Source of the DNA: Penaeicola halotolerans
GTDB taxonomy: Bacteria > Bacteroidota > Bacteroidia > Cytophagales > Cyclobacteriaceae
NCBI RefSeq assembly: GCF_016464625.1
Contig: NZ_JAEAGO010000003.1
Location: forward strand, 496,001 to 560,000
Direction of reading: 5' to 3'
DNA length: 64,000 bases
The notes below the pieces were generated by a model. The model was given only the letters and a program-made list of their open reading frames with translations, searched no databases and was not told the origin of the DNA. Positions 29,513 through 39,757 of this stretch are shown piece by piece (position 1 is the stretch's first letter; every line of letters starts with the position of its first letter). Both the position numbers and the translations under genes were made by a program.

Positions 29513-30589
29513 TTACCTAGGTACAGTTCGGTACATGATCCCTCCTATCACCAAAAAGATGATATTGGGCATCCAAACTGCTAATATAGGAGAAGTCGAG
29601 CCTGTCTCAGCAAACGTCTTGGTCAATAAAAATAAAATGATGTAAATGAAGGAAAGCATAAAGCCGAGTGCTATCTGATAGCCCGATCCTCCGCGAGTCT
29701 TTCTAGCGGACACGATCACACCGATAAATGTCAACACTATAGCGGCAAATGGTGACATGTAGCGAATATACTTTTCGATAATATAGATATTCACATCGTC
29801 CGCACCACGTGACTTGAGTAGCTGTATATGGTCTGTGAGCCCTGGTAGAGTGAGTGTCTCCCAAAGCCCTTTCGAATTGCCAAAGTCAGCTGGAGTGATC
29901 GAAAGTACAGTATCCATCGAATTTCCCGTTCTGAAGATCTCCGTACTATCTTTGATGATGCGATGCTTCCAGTTTTTGACCGTCCAGCTATTCTTGGTTG
30001 TATCCCACTGTATTCGCTCAGCATTGAGTTTTTCTAGCAGCTTGTTGTCTTGAATTTTCTCTAAAGAGAAGACATAGCCGATGTCCGTATTGTTGTAATA
30101 GGTCTGTATATAAGCATAAGTGTCTTCTGCGATCTTGATATGCTTATTGCGCTCATCATTGTAGTATGGATCTTCTAGGTAAGTGGCCTGAAAAGCAATC
30201 CGCCCTTTATTGGCATTGGGCAATATCCAGCCATTGAGCACAAAGCTAAAGCTAGCAATGATCATGGAGGCAATAAAGTATGGACGTAGAAATCTCCAAA
30301 AACTCACCCCACTACTCAATATCGCTACTACTTCTGTTCTGCCTGCCATACGAGATGTGATAAACACCACTGCGATAAATACCGTAATCGGTGTCAGCAG
30401 ATTAGCCATATAAAGGCCAAAATTTAAAAAATACATCAAGATCTCAGCAGTAGGAACATTCTTTTGGATGAAGTCGTCATTCTTCTCTGTAAAATCTATG
30501 ACTAGAATGATCGAAATCAGGATCAAGACCACGAAAACATAGGTCTTCAAAAAATCCTTGATGATCATTCTATCGAGTATTTTAAACAT
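29513..30589 (-). CDS. LptF/LptG family LPS export permease
   Basis: 358 aa from the ATG at 30587-30589 (MFKILDRMIIKDFLKTYVFV), which is the family N-terminus; an in-frame ATG at 30691 would lie inside tgt. It has six TM helices, three on each side of a periplasmic beta-jellyroll domain. The YjgP/YjgQ motif region FITSRMAGRTEVVAILSSGVSFW is clear. LptF and LptG pair with the ATPase LptB to extract LPS from the inner membrane. Only one of the pair is here. It lies 8 bp after tgt. Confidence 0.92.
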   Translation of the reverse strand: MFKILDRMIIKDFLKTYVFVVLILISIILVIDFTEKNDDFIQKNVPTAEILMYFLNFGLYMANLLTPITVFIAVVFITSRMAGRTEVVAILSSGVSFWRFLRPYFIASMIIASFSFVLNGWILPNANKGRIAFQATYLEDPYYNDERNKHIKIAEDTYAYIQTYYNNTDIGYVFSLEKIQDNKLLEKLNAERIQWDTTKNSWTVKNWKHRIIKDSTEIFRTGNSMDTVLSITPADFGNSKGLWETLTLPGLTDHIQLLKSRGADDVNIYIIEKYIRYMSPFAAIVLTFIGVIVSARKTRGGSGYQIALGFMLSFIYIILFLLTKTFAETGSTSPILAVWMPNIIFLVIGGIMYRTVPR

Positions 30590-30597
30590 AGTGATAA

Positions 30598-31728
30598 TTA
30601 AAGTCTTTGGCTTACTTTTTTGACCATTTGGTCTTTCCACTGAGAAAAATCTCCTGCTAAGATATGTTCTCTGGCTTGCCCTACTAACCACAAGTAAAAC
30701 GCCAAATTGTGAATACTGGCTATTTGTGCACCAAGTATTTCTTTGGCATGCACCAAATGTCTCAAATATGCCTTGGAATAGAAAGCACTTACCTCATTTC
30801 CTATCGCTGGATCTATTGGACTGAAATCATCCTCCCACTTTTTATTCCTAATATTGATGATTCCCTCGGATGTAAACAGCATTCCATTTCGAGCATTTCT
30901 AGTGGGCATCACGCAGTCAAACATATCTACTCCCAGCGCAATCCCTTCTAGGATATTGGCGGGAGTACCCACCCCCATCAGATAGCGAGGTTTGTCTTGG
31001 GGCAAGATATCTGTGACCATATCTGTCATCTCATACATCATCTCAGCAGGTTCACCTACAGAGAGTCCTCCGATGGCATTGCCCTCTCTACCAAAAGAAG
31101 CTATCGCCTCAGCTGACTGCACCCTTAGATCCTTATACACACTCCCCTGTACGATAGGAAATAATGTCTGACTGTAGCCATAAAGCCCCTCTGTCGCATC
31201 AAATCGCTCACAGCAGCGCTTCAACCATCTATGAGTCATCTCCATAGAGTTTTTAGCATAGTTGTATTCGCATGGATAAGGCGTACATTCATCAAAAGCC
31301 ATGATGATATCAGCCCCAATTTTGCGTTGGATGTCCATCACGCCTTCGGGAGTAAATACATGCTTAGCACCATCTATATGAGATTTGAAGACTACGCCTT
31401 CTTCTGTGATCTTTCTATTTTCAGCCAATGAAAAAACTTGATATCCTCCACTATCTGTAAGGATAGGACGATCCCAACCATTGAACTTGTGCAGTCCACC
31501 AGCCTTCTGTAGTATATCTAAACCAGGTCTCAAGTACAAGTGATAAGTATTGCCCAAGATGATTTGTGCTTTGATATCCTGCTTGAGCTCTCGCTGATGG
31601 ACAGCCTTCACCGTACCAGCAGTCCCCACAGGCATAAATATAGGCGTCAAAATATCCCCATGGTCTGTACTGACTACGCCAGCCCTTGCTTTACTTTTCG
31701 GATCTTGTGCCTTTAGTTCAAATTTCAT
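30598..31728 (-). CDS. tgt: tRNA-guanine(34) transglycosylase Tgt lacking zinc cysteines
   Basis: 376 aa. Tgt swaps G34 for the queuosine precursor preQ1 in GUN-anticodon tRNAs. The TIM-barrel motifs are present: ILTDSGGYQVFSL, the nucleophilic-aspartate region GVDMFDCVMPTRNARNG and GGLSVGEPAEMMYEM. The zinc site normally reads DPxCxCxxC..., but here the aligned stretch is DPAIGNEVSAFYSKAYLRHL, with I, N and S in place of the three cysteines; the fourth ligand H in SIHNLAFYL remains. Whether this is general for the lineage cannot be told here. It heads the tgt, lptF/G, EamA operon. Confidence 0.93.
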   Translation of the reverse strand: MKFELKAQDPKSKARAGVVSTDHGDILTPIFMPVGTAGTVKAVHQRELKQDIKAQIILGNTYHLYLRPGLDILQKAGGLHKFNGWDRPILTDSGGYQVFSLAENRKITEEGVVFKSHIDGAKHVFTPEGVMDIQRKIGADIIMAFDECTPYPCEYNYAKNSMEMTHRWLKRCCERFDATEGLYGYSQTLFPIVQGSVYKDLRVQSAEAIASFGREGNAIGGLSVGEPAEMMYEMTDMVTDILPQDKPRYLMGVGTPANILEGIALGVDMFDCVMPTRNARNGMLFTSEGIINIRNKKWEDDFSPIDPAIGNEVSAFYSKAYLRHLVHAKEILGAQIASIHNLAFYLWLVGQAREHILAGDFSQWKDQMVKKVSQRL

Positions 31729-31809
31729 TCAATTGCCGCTTTATTGCTTAGTTTTAAAGGCTACAAAAATATAACCTTCTAGCCAATATTTTATTCTCTC
31801 AATAGCTTT

Positions 31810-31817
31810 TATATTTA
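31810..31817 (+). promoter_or_regulatory. -7 element of the glycosyltransferase operon
   Basis: TATATTTACC resembles TANNTTTG; it ends 20 bp before the ATG at 31838, in the gap divergent from tgt. Confidence 0.5.
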
Positions 31818-31837
31818 CCCCATCACCCACTGATTTT

Positions 31838-32953
31838 ATGGTTTTGGAAGTCGTTTTTGGTATTTTTATAGGCACACTCTGCATACAGCTATTTTACAAC
31901 CTTTACTTTTTTGCAGCGCTTGGTAAGAAAAAGAAAATCCAAACGCCTCATCCTACATCAGCCCCAGTATCTGTGATCGTAGCTGCGAGAAATGAAGCGC
32001 ATAATCTTCCCCTACTTATCGAACATGTGCTCCTACAAGAGCATCCTGACTTTGAACTGATCATCGTCAACGACCGTAGCACAGATGATACCGAAGACTT
32101 ACTCAATGCCTACCAAAATCGCTACCCTAACAAAATCAAAGTGGTTCATGTCCGCTATTTACCAGATCACCTCACGGGTAAAAAGTATGCACTCACACTA
32201 GGCATTCTCAAAGCACAACATGATCTGCTCTTACTGACAGATGCTGACTGTAAGCCTGTCTCTGCAAAATGGATCCATCAGATGACTGCACCTTTTGTAG
32301 CATCTGAAGTAGCATTTGTGCTGGGTTTTTCGAACTACAAAAAATATCCTGGTATCCTCAATCGCTTCATCAGATTCGAAACACTGGTCACTGCCATGCT
32401 CTATCTTGGCATGGCTATCAAAGGCGTACCATTCATGGGAGTAGGGCGCAATATCGCCTACAAACGGTCTTTTTTTATATCCAAAAAGGGTTTTAAAGGA
32501 TTCTACCACCTAGTAGGTGGAGATGATGACCTCTTTGTCAATCGCTATGCTAATGCAAAAAATACCCGAGTGGTGACAAATCCTGAGGCCATGACGCTTT
32601 CGGAACCCAAGCGAACTTTAAGCGAGTACTTAATTCAAAAAAGGCGACATTTGCATATTGGCAAATTCTATAAATTCTCTACCAAATGGATCTTGGGAGC
32701 TTATCATCTTAGCCATTTAGCACTATGGATTTTAGGGATCACTTTGATAAGTGTCAGCTTTGGAACAACTTATGTCATACTGGGGTTTATAGTGAAGAGC
32801 TTAGTCGCTCAATGGGTCATTCAAAAAAGTAATTCGAGACTTCATGCTGGCTTTGAAACAGTTGGTGTTTTGCTTTTTGATTTAGTGCATTTACTTTATT
32901 TTTGGATGATCGGCACGCGTGGATTTTTTTCTAAAAAAGTGAGATGGAAGTAA
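31838..32953 (+). CDS. Family 2 glycosyltransferase, membrane-bound
   Basis: 371 aa. One N-terminal TM helix is followed by a GT-A domain with VSVIVAARNEAHNLPLLI, the DxD-like LLTDADCKP, an ED-type GGDDDLFVNR and a QxxRW-like QKRRHL, then three C-terminal TM helices. This is the layout of processive or polyprenyl-linked GT2 enzymes such as those making surface glycans or glycolipids; the sugar and acceptor are unknown. The last 10 bp overlap the sigma factor gene. Confidence 0.87.
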   Translation: MVLEVVFGIFIGTLCIQLFYNLYFFAALGKKKKIQTPHPTSAPVSVIVAARNEAHNLPLLIEHVLLQEHPDFELIIVNDRSTDDTEDLLNAYQNRYPNKIKVVHVRYLPDHLTGKKYALTLGILKAQHDLLLLTDADCKPVSAKWIHQMTAPFVASEVAFVLGFSNYKKYPGILNRFIRFETLVTAMLYLGMAIKGVPFMGVGRNIAYKRSFFISKKGFKGFYHLVGGDDDLFVNRYANAKNTRVVTNPEAMTLSEPKRTLSEYLIQKRRHLHIGKFYKFSTKWILGAYHLSHLALWILGITLISVSFGTTYVILGFIVKSLVAQWVIQKSNSRLHAGFETVGVLLFDLVHLLYFWMIGTRGFFSKKVRWK

Positions 32954-33552
32954 ACAAACAGTTTTCAGATAAAGCATTAGAAGATTTCGCATTGATTGAC
33001 CTTGCTGTCAATGAAAATGATGAACAAGCTTATGCTAAACTTATGCGCAGGTACAAAAAACCTGTCTACTTCATCATCCTCAAGATGATCCGCAATGTCG
33101 ATGACGCAGAGGATCTGACCATAGAGGCTTTTGCTAAAGCCTTTAAAAATCTACACCGATTCAAAAAAGACTTTACTTTCAGTACTTGGCTCTTTAGGAT
33201 CGCGACTAACAATACTATTGATTTTATTCGAAAAAAGCGTCTCAAGACTACTAGTTTGAACACTTCTATGACAGATGATTCTGGTAACAATGTCAATATC
33301 GATGTAGAAGACTACGGTCTAGATCCACAAGAAGAAGCGATCAAGAAGCAAAAAATAGAACTTGTCAGGGTCTTCGTCACCAAGCTACCTCCCAAATACC
33401 AGCGACTGGTCAAGTTGAGGTACTTTGATGAGCTGTCTTACGAAGAGATCGCCACCGAACTGGAAGCACCGCTAGGTACGATCAAAGCACAACTTCATAG
33501 AGCACGCGAGCTCCTCTTTGAATTAGTTAAAGGAAAAGAAAAACACATTTGA
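32944..33552 (+). CDS. RNA polymerase sigma-70 factor, ECF type
   Basis: 202 aa. Region 2 (AYAKLMRRYKKPVYFIILKM, then DAEDLTIEAFAKAFKNLHRF and FSTWLFRIATNNTIDFIRK) and region 4 (LPPKYQRLVKLRYFDELSYE, EIATELEAPLGTIKAQLHRA) are both clear, with no sigma-3. It is an extracytoplasmic-function sigma factor. No anti-sigma gene is next to it: it overlaps the glycosyltransferase by 10 bp upstream and precedes rsmG by 3 bp. Control is therefore likely transcriptional or by a distant anti-sigma. Confidence 0.93.
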   Translation: MEVNKQFSDKALEDFALIDLAVNENDEQAYAKLMRRYKKPVYFIILKMIRNVDDAEDLTIEAFAKAFKNLHRFKKDFTFSTWLFRIATNNTIDFIRKKRLKTTSLNTSMTDDSGNNVNIDVEDYGLDPQEEAIKKQKIELVRVFVTKLPPKYQRLVKLRYFDELSYEEIATELEAPLGTIKAQLHRARELLFELVKGKEKHI

Positions 33553-33555
33553 TAC

Positions 33556-34191
33556 ATGTCAGATAATCAACTGATCGCCAAATATTTTCCAGCAATCACT
33601 GCTGAACAAAAGCGCCAATTTGAGGCGCTTTTTGATCTTTATGCCGAGTGGAATGAAAAGATCAATGTCATCTCACGCAAAGATATCGACCACCTCTACG
33701 AGCGTCACATCTTACACTCTCTGGGCATCGCCAAGGTCATGGAATTCAAAGCAGGCTCAGAAGTCCTAGATGTAGGTACAGGAGGAGGATTTCCCGGAAT
33801 TCCCCTAGCCATACTTTTCCCAGAGACCAACTTTCATTTGGTGGACTCTATCGGCAAAAAGATCACAGTCGTGAAAGAAGTCGCACAAGCACTAGGCCTC
33901 AAAAATGTAGTAGCAGAACAAAAGCGAGCAGAAGAAATCAAACGCAAGTATGACTTTGTGGTCAGTCGTGCAGTGACTCGATTTGCCAACTTCTATCCTT
34001 GGGTAGCCAATAAGTTTAAAAACAAGTCTAATAATGACCTAGATAATGGCATCCTCTACCTCAAGGGCGGAGAACTAGACGAAGAGATGTCAGAAGCTGG
34101 ATTGCCTTATAGCTTATATGACTTGACGCAGTATTTTGAAGAGGAATTTTTCGAAACCAAAAAGGTCGTCTACGTACCTTGTATATCCTAA
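33556..34191 (+). CDS. rsmG: 16S rRNA (guanine(527)-N7)-methyltransferase RsmG
   Basis: 211 aa. RsmG (GidB) methylates N7 of G527 in 16S rRNA with SAM; its loss gives low-level streptomycin resistance in other bacteria. The SAM site is VLDVGTGGGFPGIPLAIL, followed by FHLVDSIGKKITVVKEV and FVVSRAVTRF, all diagnostic. It ends the glycosyltransferase, sigma factor, rsmG operon and is followed by a bidirectional terminator. Confidence 0.95.
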   Translation: MSDNQLIAKYFPAITAEQKRQFEALFDLYAEWNEKINVISRKDIDHLYERHILHSLGIAKVMEFKAGSEVLDVGTGGGFPGIPLAILFPETNFHLVDSIGKKITVVKEVAQALGLKNVVAEQKRAEEIKRKYDFVVSRAVTRFANFYPWVANKFKNKSNNDLDNGILYLKGGELDEEMSEAGLPYSLYDLTQYFEEEFFETKKVVYVPCIS

Positions 34192-34193
34192 AC

Positions 34194-34220
34194 AAACAAG
34201 GGCTATAAATGCCCTTGTTT
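34194..34220. terminator. Bidirectional terminator after rsmG
   Basis: Ten-base perfect repeat AAACAAGGGC (34194-34203) / GCCCTTGTTT (34211-34220). The plus strand continues CATTTTT and the minus strand TAGG. The stop codon of the convergent gene lies in the loop. Confidence 0.8.
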
Positions 34221-34634
34221 CATTTTTGCTAGTCGCTGCTCCATGGTTTCCTTTTGATCTAGTCGGCCATCTGCAAGATACATCAGACTGTAAACCCCAA
34301 GAATAGTCCCAATAGGGAAATTAAACACGGCAAGAGCCGAAAGGACGATCCCCATGATCCTGCCCCACTCTGTTGCCTTCAATATACCTATCCCTGTGAT
34401 GAGATTTAGCACAGTAAAAACTAAACAGATACCCAATCCAAACTGAGCGATGACTTCGAAAAATTGAAGTGGAATTTTAGCATCTGGATCATTGGCAATG
34501 ACCTCCTCTGTGAAAATCTCCAACATAGGCATAAATGCTATAATGAATACACCTCCTAAAAGGTAAAGCACCGCACGAACGATAAAAATGATGCCGATTA
34601 CTTTGGTGTGACTAGGTTCTTTAGTCCAAGACAT
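34203..34634 (-). CDS. Small four-helix membrane protein of unknown function
   Basis: 143 aa with about four TM helices. The segment ILKATEWGRIMGIVLSALAVFNFPIGTILGVYSL resembles a widespread small integral-membrane family in which the GTxxGxYxL motif is conserved; I cannot name it more precisely. The C-terminus is cytoplasmic-looking and charged (DQKETMEQRLAKMKQG). It is monocistronic and convergent with rsmG. Confidence 0.75.
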   Translation of the reverse strand: MSWTKEPSHTKVIGIIFIVRAVLYLLGGVFIIAFMPMLEIFTEEVIANDPDAKIPLQFFEVIAQFGLGICLVFTVLNLITGIGILKATEWGRIMGIVLSALAVFNFPIGTILGVYSLMYLADGRLDQKETMEQRLAKMKQGHL

Positions 34635-34839
34635 AATTTTGATATTTAAGATGAAACAATACTTAAATGTAAGAAATTATTCTACCCTAGTACAAATCTG
34701 TAAATAAATAGTTGGGAACAGTAGGCATCCTACACGACAATCCTTGTCTTAAAAACTACAATCATTTTCGAAATTACCTTAGCTTAAATAAGCCCGATCA
34801 CTTAAATTTAAAATCTGATTCATTCGATTATTTCCCCTT

Positions 34840-37800
34840 ATGTATATCATATTTGATACTGAGACTACTGGTCTTCCAAGAGATTACAATGCCCCTATTA
34901 CAGACCTAGACAATTGGCCTCGAGTCGTCCAGTTGGCATGGCAGCTACATGATAGCCGAGGAAAACTGCTACGTGCACAAAACTTCATCATCAAGCCAGA
35001 GGGATACACTATCCCCTATAATGCTGAAAAAGTACACGGTATCTCCACAGAGCGGGCACTCAAAGAAGGACATGACCTAGCCGAAGTCTTGGCTATTTTT
35101 GATCAAGATGCCGCTCAAGCAACCTATCTCGTAGGGCACAATATTGAGTTTGATATCAAAGTCACAGGAGCAGAATTTCTCAGAAAAGAAGTTCCTACCA
35201 AACTTCTAGAGCAAAAGAGTATCGATACCAAAGATGTCTCTACAGACTACTGTGCCATCCCTGGCGGAAAGGGCGGCAAATACAAATGGCCAACCCTTAC
35301 TGAACTGCATAAGAAACTATTTGGAGTAGGCTTCGATGACGCCCATGATGCTGCCTATGACGTAGCCGCTACAGCCAAGTGTTTCTTTGGGCTTATCCAA
35401 GTAGGTGTAGTCCCTACTGTAGGAGACCTGAAAGTCTCAGAGGTCATCTATGAAGCTCCTAAGCTAGAGGCGGCCAACTTTGCACAAAAGCAAACGGATG
35501 AAACCAAGGCTGCCAAAGAGGTCATCAAGCAAGCTAAAAATGCAGACATCAGTGACCTGACAGACATTCCTTTCTCGCACTTACACTGTCACTCTCAGTA
35601 CTCGATCTTACAAGCGACCACTGACATCAGTGCGCTCATCGCCAAAGCCAAGGAACTAGGTATGCCCGCTGTAGCACTCACCGATCATGGCAATATGATG
35701 GGGGCTTTTCAATTTGTCAGAGATGCGCTCAAAGCAGAGATCAAACCAGTACTCGGTTGTGAATTTTACCTCTGCGCAGATAGGAGTAATAAAAGCAGCA
35801 AAGATGATGGCTTCCAAACAGTTCTTTTGGCTAAAAATAAAAATGGTTACCACAACTTAGCCAAACTGGCTTCTTATGCCTACGTGCAGGGATTCTACTA
35901 TGTCCCACGGATAGACAAACAGCTCCTTATCCAGTATAAAAGTGACCTGATCGCCACTACGGGTGGATTATGGGGAGAGATCCCCTTTCTTATCCTCAAT
36001 GTAGGTGAAACACAAGCCGAAGAAGCCTTCGTCTGGTACAAAGAACAGTTTGGAGAAGACTTTTATGTAGAGCTTAATAGACACGGCCTTCCAGAGGAAG
36101 AAAAGGTCAACGAGGTCTTATTGAAATTTGCAACTAAATATGATGTCAAATACTTCGCAGCAAACAATGCCTACTACCTAGATAAAACAGATGCTAAGGC
36201 TCATGATATCCTCCTCTGCGTCAAAGATGGCGAGACGGTCAATAAACCAACCAAATACATTGGCAGAAGAGGGCGTGAATTTCGATTTGGTTTTCCCAAT
36301 GAGGAATTCTATGTCAAGTCTCCTACTGAGATGAAAAAGCTTTTTGCAGACTTGCCAGAAGCCATCATCACGACTAATGAGATCACCGATAAGATCGAGA
36401 CTTACAAACTGGCCAGAGAAGTACTCTTGCCCAAGTTTGACATCCCTGCTGAGTTTATAGATCCACAAGACGCCATCGATGGTGGCAAAAGAGGGGAAAA
36501 TGCCTATCTCAGACATTTAACCTATGAAGGAGCTAAAAAGCGCTATAAAGAAATCACGCCCGAGATCGAAGAAAGACTCAACTTTGAATTGGAGACGATC
36601 GAGCGAACAGGCTACCCTGGCTACTTTTTGATTGTACAGGATTTCACCAGAGCTGCTCGTGATATGGGCGTATCTGTAGGCCCTGGCCGTGGATCGGCCG
36701 CAGGTTCTGCGGTAGCCTACTGCACTGGGATTACCAATATCGATCCGATCGAGTATGACCTCCTCTTTGAGCGTTTTCTCAATCCTGACAGGGTATCCCT
36801 ACCCGATATTGATATTGACTTTGACGATGAAGGCCGTCAGAGTGTCATCGACTATGTGATCAAAAAATACGGAGCCAATCAAGTAGCACAAATCATCACC
36901 TACGGTACCATGGCTGCTAAGTCTGCCATCAGAGATACGGCTAGGGTATTGGACCTCCCCCTTTCAGAAGCTGGCAGATTAGCCAACCTAGTTCCAGACA
37001 TCAAGCTCAAAGCCCTCTTTGCGCAGGCGAGTGACCGTACCAAACTGAAGATATCCCTCAAAAACAAAGCAGAAGACATCACACGTGCGGAAGAACTCAT
37101 CACTATCTCTCAAGGCGATGACGCCTTATCACGGACCATCAATCAAGCACGCGTACTCGAAGGCACCGTCCGTAATACGGGAATTCACGCTTGTGGGGTC
37201 ATCATCACTCCTGATGACATCACCAATTTCGTCCCTGTGGCCCTAGCCAAAGATTCGGACATGTTTTGCACGCAATTTGACAATGCTGTAGTAGAAAACG
37301 CTGGCCTGCTCAAAATGGACTTCTTGGGACTCAAGACCCTCACTCTGATCAAGGATGCGGTCAAAATCATCAAGGAAAGACATGGCATTACCCTAGATCC
37401 TGACAATTTCCCTCTAGATGATGAGAAGACTTACGAACTCTTCCAGCGAGGCGAGACTGTCGGTATCTTCCAATACGAATCTCCTGGCATGCAAAAGCAC
37501 ATGAAGGACCTCAAGCCTACAGTCTTTGCAGACCTCATCGCCATGAACGCTCTCTACAGACCAGGGCCGATGGAGTATATCCCAAGCTTTATCCGAAGAA
37601 AGCATGGCCTCGAACCCATCAGCTATGACCTAGAGGGGATGGAGGAATACCTCCAAGAGACCTACGGCATCACCGTGTACCAAGAGCAAGTCATGCTCCT
37701 CTCCCAAAAGCTCGCAGGCTTTACCAAGGGTGAGGCAGACGTCTTGCGTAAGGCTATGGGTAAAAAACTCAAGGATGTACTAGACAAGATGAAACCTAAA

Positions 37801-39132
37801 TTCATCGAACAAGCTTCCGCTAAAGGACATCCTATCGACAAACTAGAAAAGGTCTGGAAGGACTGGGAAGCCTTTGCCTCTTATGCCTTCAATAAATCGC
37901 ACTCAACTTGCTACGCATGGATCGCTTACCAGACGGCCTACCTCAAGGCGCACTACCCTGCAGAGTACATGGCTTCCGTACTGAGCAACAACATGAACAG
38001 CATCACAGATGTGACCTTCTTCATGGAAGAGTGCAAGCGTGCAGGTATCCAAGTTTTGGGACCAGATGTCAACGAGTCCAAGCTCGGTTTCACCGTTAAC
38101 AAAGAAGGACAAGTACGCTTCGGGATGGGCGCCATCAAAGGTGCTGGAGAAGCCGCTGTACTCAATATCATCGAAGAGCGGGAGCAAAACGGCCTCTACA
38201 AAGACATCTTTGACTTTGCCAAAAGGGTCAATCTGAGGGCTGTCAACAAGAAAACCTTTGAAGCCCTTGCTATGGGTGGCGGATTTGACTGTTTCAAAAA
38301 CTACCACCGCAGACAATACCTCGAAGCAGCTGATGGGGACAATGTCAGTCTCATCGAAAAAGTGATTCGCTATGCGCAAAAGGTCTCGCAAGAAGAAGAA
38401 AGCTCTCAAGTCTCTCTCTTTGGCGGTAGCTCTGGAGTGGCCATTCCATTACCTACAGTACCCGATGTGGAGCCTTTTAGCCAACTCCAAAAACTCAATA
38501 TCGAAAAGGAAGTCGTAGGACTCTACATCTCAGGACATCCGCTAGACCAGTTTAAGATAGAGTTTAAGAAATTCTGCAATGCAGAGATGTCAGAGCTCAA
38601 TGACCTCGAAACACTCCGTAGCAAAGGGGACATCAAAGTAGCCGGGATCGTTACTACCTTTGCGCACCGCATGACCAAGACAGGCAAACCCTTTGGTACA
38701 CTGACAGTAGAAGACTACAACGGTTCCTATACCTTCTTCCTCTTTTCAGAAGACTATGTCAACTACAAGGAATACTTTATGCAGGACTGGTACCTCTTTA
38801 TCAAAGGCAGCGTAGTAGACCGCAAGTGGGGCAATGGCGAACCAGAGTTTAAGATCAGCCAGATCAGCCTACTCTCAGAAGTCAGGGATAAGTTTGTCAA
38901 AGGCATCAAGGTCAACATGAGCCTAGACAGCATCAGACCAGACATACTTGATGATATCGAGCAACTGAGCAAAGCCAACCCTGGAGATTGCAGCCTCTCT
39001 TTCAATATCATAGACATCCATGAGAGCATCCAAGTGGACCTGCTTTCTGGAAAATATAAAATCAAACCTAGCAATGAACTCATCGAATCCCTAGAGCGTT
39101 TGGATAACGTTGAAGTATCTATCCTCACCTGA
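34840..39132 (+). CDS. dnaE: DNA polymerase III alpha subunit DnaE with N-terminal DEDDh exonuclease
   Basis: 1430 aa, the replicative polymerase. Residues 1-185 are a DnaQ-like 3'-5' proofreading exonuclease: Exo[10 protein letters not shown] (D6, E8), Exo[12 protein letters not shown], Exo[17 protein letters not shown]. The PHP domain starts near 246 (HLHCHSQYS), the palm has [10 protein letters not shown] near 655 and [10 protein letters not shown] near 823, and the OB domain lies near 1265. Ordinary DnaE lacks the exonuclease; the fused form is known in part of the Bacteroidota. The start ATG is chosen because codon 2 onward is the exonuclease strand. It has a single-gene layout. Confidence 0.96.
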   Translation: MYIIFDTETTGLPRDYNAPITDLDNWPRVVQLAWQLHDSRGKLLRAQNFIIKPEGYTIPYNAEKVHGISTERALKEGHDLAEVLAIFDQDAAQATYLVGHNIEFDIKVTGAEFLRKEVPTKLLEQKSIDTKDVSTDYCAIPGGKGGKYKWPTLTELHKKLFGVGFDDAHDAAYDVAATAKCFFGLIQVGVVPTVGDLKVSEVIYEAPKLEAANFAQKQTDETKAAKEVIKQAKNADISDLTDIPFSHLHCHSQYSILQATTDISALIAKAKELGMPAVALTDHGNMMGAFQFVRDALKAEIKPVLGCEFYLCADRSNKSSKDDGFQTVLLAKNKNGYHNLAKLASYAYVQGFYYVPRIDKQLLIQYKSDLIATTGGLWGEIPFLILNVGETQAEEAFVWYKEQFGEDFYVELNRHGLPEEEKVNEVLLKFATKYDVKYFAANNAYYLDKTDAKAHDILLCVKDGETVNKPTKYIGRRGREFRFGFPNEEFYVKSPTEMKKLFADLPEAIITTNEITDKIETYKLAREVLLPKFDIPAEFIDPQDAIDGGKRGENAYLRHLTYEGAKKRYKEITPEIEERLNFELETIERTGYPGYFLIVQDFTRAARDMGVSVGPGRGSAAGSAVAYCTGITNIDPIEYDLLFERFLNPDRVSLPDIDIDFDDEGRQSVIDYVIKKYGANQVAQIITYGTMAAKSAIRDTARVLDLPLSEAGRLANLVPDIKLKALFAQASDRTKLKISLKNKAEDITRAEELITISQGDDALSRTINQARVLEGTVRNTGIHACGVIITPDDITNFVPVALAKDSDMFCTQFDNAVVENAGLLKMDFLGLKTLTLIKDAVKIIKERHGITLDPDNFPLDDEKTYELFQRGETVGIFQYESPGMQKHMKDLKPTVFADLIAMNALYRPGPMEYIPSFIRRKHGLEPISYDLEGMEEYLQETYGITVYQEQVMLLSQKLAGFTKGEADVLRKAMGKKLKDVLDKMKPKFIEQASAKGHPIDKLEKVWKDWEAFASYAFNKSHSTCYAWIAYQTAYLKAHYPAEYMASVLSNNMNSITDVTFFMEECKRAGIQVLGPDVNESKLGFTVNKEGQVRFGMGAIKGAGEAAVLNIIEEREQNGLYKDIFDFAKRVNLRAVNKKTFEALAMGGGFDCFKNYHRRQYLEAADGDNVSLIEKVIRYAQKVSQEEESSQVSLFGGSSGVAIPLPTVPDVEPFSQLQKLNIEKEVVGLYISGHPLDQFKIEFKKFCNAEMSELNDLETLRSKGDIKVAGIVTTFAHRMTKTGKPFGTLTVEDYNGSYTFFLFSEDYVNYKEYFMQDWYLFIKGSVVDRKWGNGEPEFKISQISLLSEVRDKFVKGIKVNMSLDSIRPDILDDIEQLSKANPGDCSLSFNIIDIHESIQVDLLSGKYKIKPSNELIESLERLDNVEVSILT

Positions 39133-39143
39133 TCAAAAGGATA

Positions 39144-39174
39144 TTTGCTTGGGGAACTTTAATAAATATATTTG
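39144..39174 (+). promoter_or_regulatory. Promoter of trxA
   Basis: TTTG at 39144-39147 and TATATTTG at 39167-39174, spaced 19 bp apart, an excellent sigma-ABfr match. The trxA ATG at 39206 is 31 bp downstream, leaving a short leader. Confidence 0.75.
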
Positions 39175-39205
39175 TGTAATTAGACAACATTTTAAAATAA
39201 ACATT

Positions 39206-39526
39206 ATGGCAAAGGCAATAGAAATCAATGATGCAAACTTTGAAGAAATCCTAAAAGGAGATAAGCCTATCTTGGTGGACTTTTGGGCTGAGTGGTGTGG
39301 ACCATGCAAGATGATCGGTCCAGTAGTGGAAGAGATCGCTGGCGAATATGGAGACAAAGCCATCATCGGTAAAGTAGACGTGGACGCCAATCCAAACACA
39401 GCGGCTAAGTTTGGCATCAGAAGCATCCCTACTCTCCTATTTTTCAAAAACGGAGAAGTCGTAGACAAGCAAATCGGGGCAGTGCCTAAAAACGTCTTGA
39501 CACAAAAACTAGACGCACAACTATAA
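39206..39526 (+). CDS. trxA: Thioredoxin
   Basis: 106 aa from the ATG at 39206; an in-frame ATG at 39110 lies inside dnaE and upstream of the promoter. The active site is [10 protein letters not shown], the cis-proline loop is [10 protein letters not shown], and the length is standard. It reduces protein disulfides such as those of ribonucleotide reductase and peroxiredoxins. The last 18 bp of the gene and the terminator are repeated at 41153-41222, after the neighbouring TlpA-like gene. Confidence 0.97.
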   Translation: MAKAIEINDANFEEILKGDKPILVDFWAEWCGPCKMIGPVVEEIAGEYGDKAIIGKVDVDANPNTAAKFGIRSIPTLLFFKNGEVVDKQIGAVPKNVLTQKLDAQL

Positions 39527-39757
39527 GAGATACCCATCTCCACACAAAAAGCTGCTAAGAGAAGTCTTAGCAGCTTTTTTATGCCTCACCACACCATTTT
39601 ACCAACCGTAGAGACGACCATTTATGGCGTCTCTGTTGATAGCATCTCCACTAATGATCTCTATTCAATATACAATCGTCCTACGTTTGCAACGAGGACG
39701 TACGAGAAAGACGTTTCTAACGTCATCCTACCTTCGGCAGGCTAGTGCAAGGGCTTG
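39505..39757. repeat. Duplication arm A (trxA tail, terminator and repeats)
   Basis: From the last codons of trxA onward this stretch is closely repeated at 41153-41370. Shared landmarks are ctagacgcacaactataaga, the AGCTGCT hairpin, caccacaccatttt, a gtagagacgacc block, and acgaggacgtacgagaaaga with the following cttcggcagg. Arm A is longer in the middle. The offset is 1644 bp at the start. The two arms enclose the TlpA-like gene. Confidence 0.85.
39547..39580 (+). terminator. Rho-independent terminator after trxA
   Basis: 14-base stem AAAAGCTGCTAAGA (39547-39560) / TCTTAGCAGCTTTT, loop GAAG, then T-run. The copy in arm B (about 41194-41222) has several changed bases in the stem. Confidence 0.85.
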
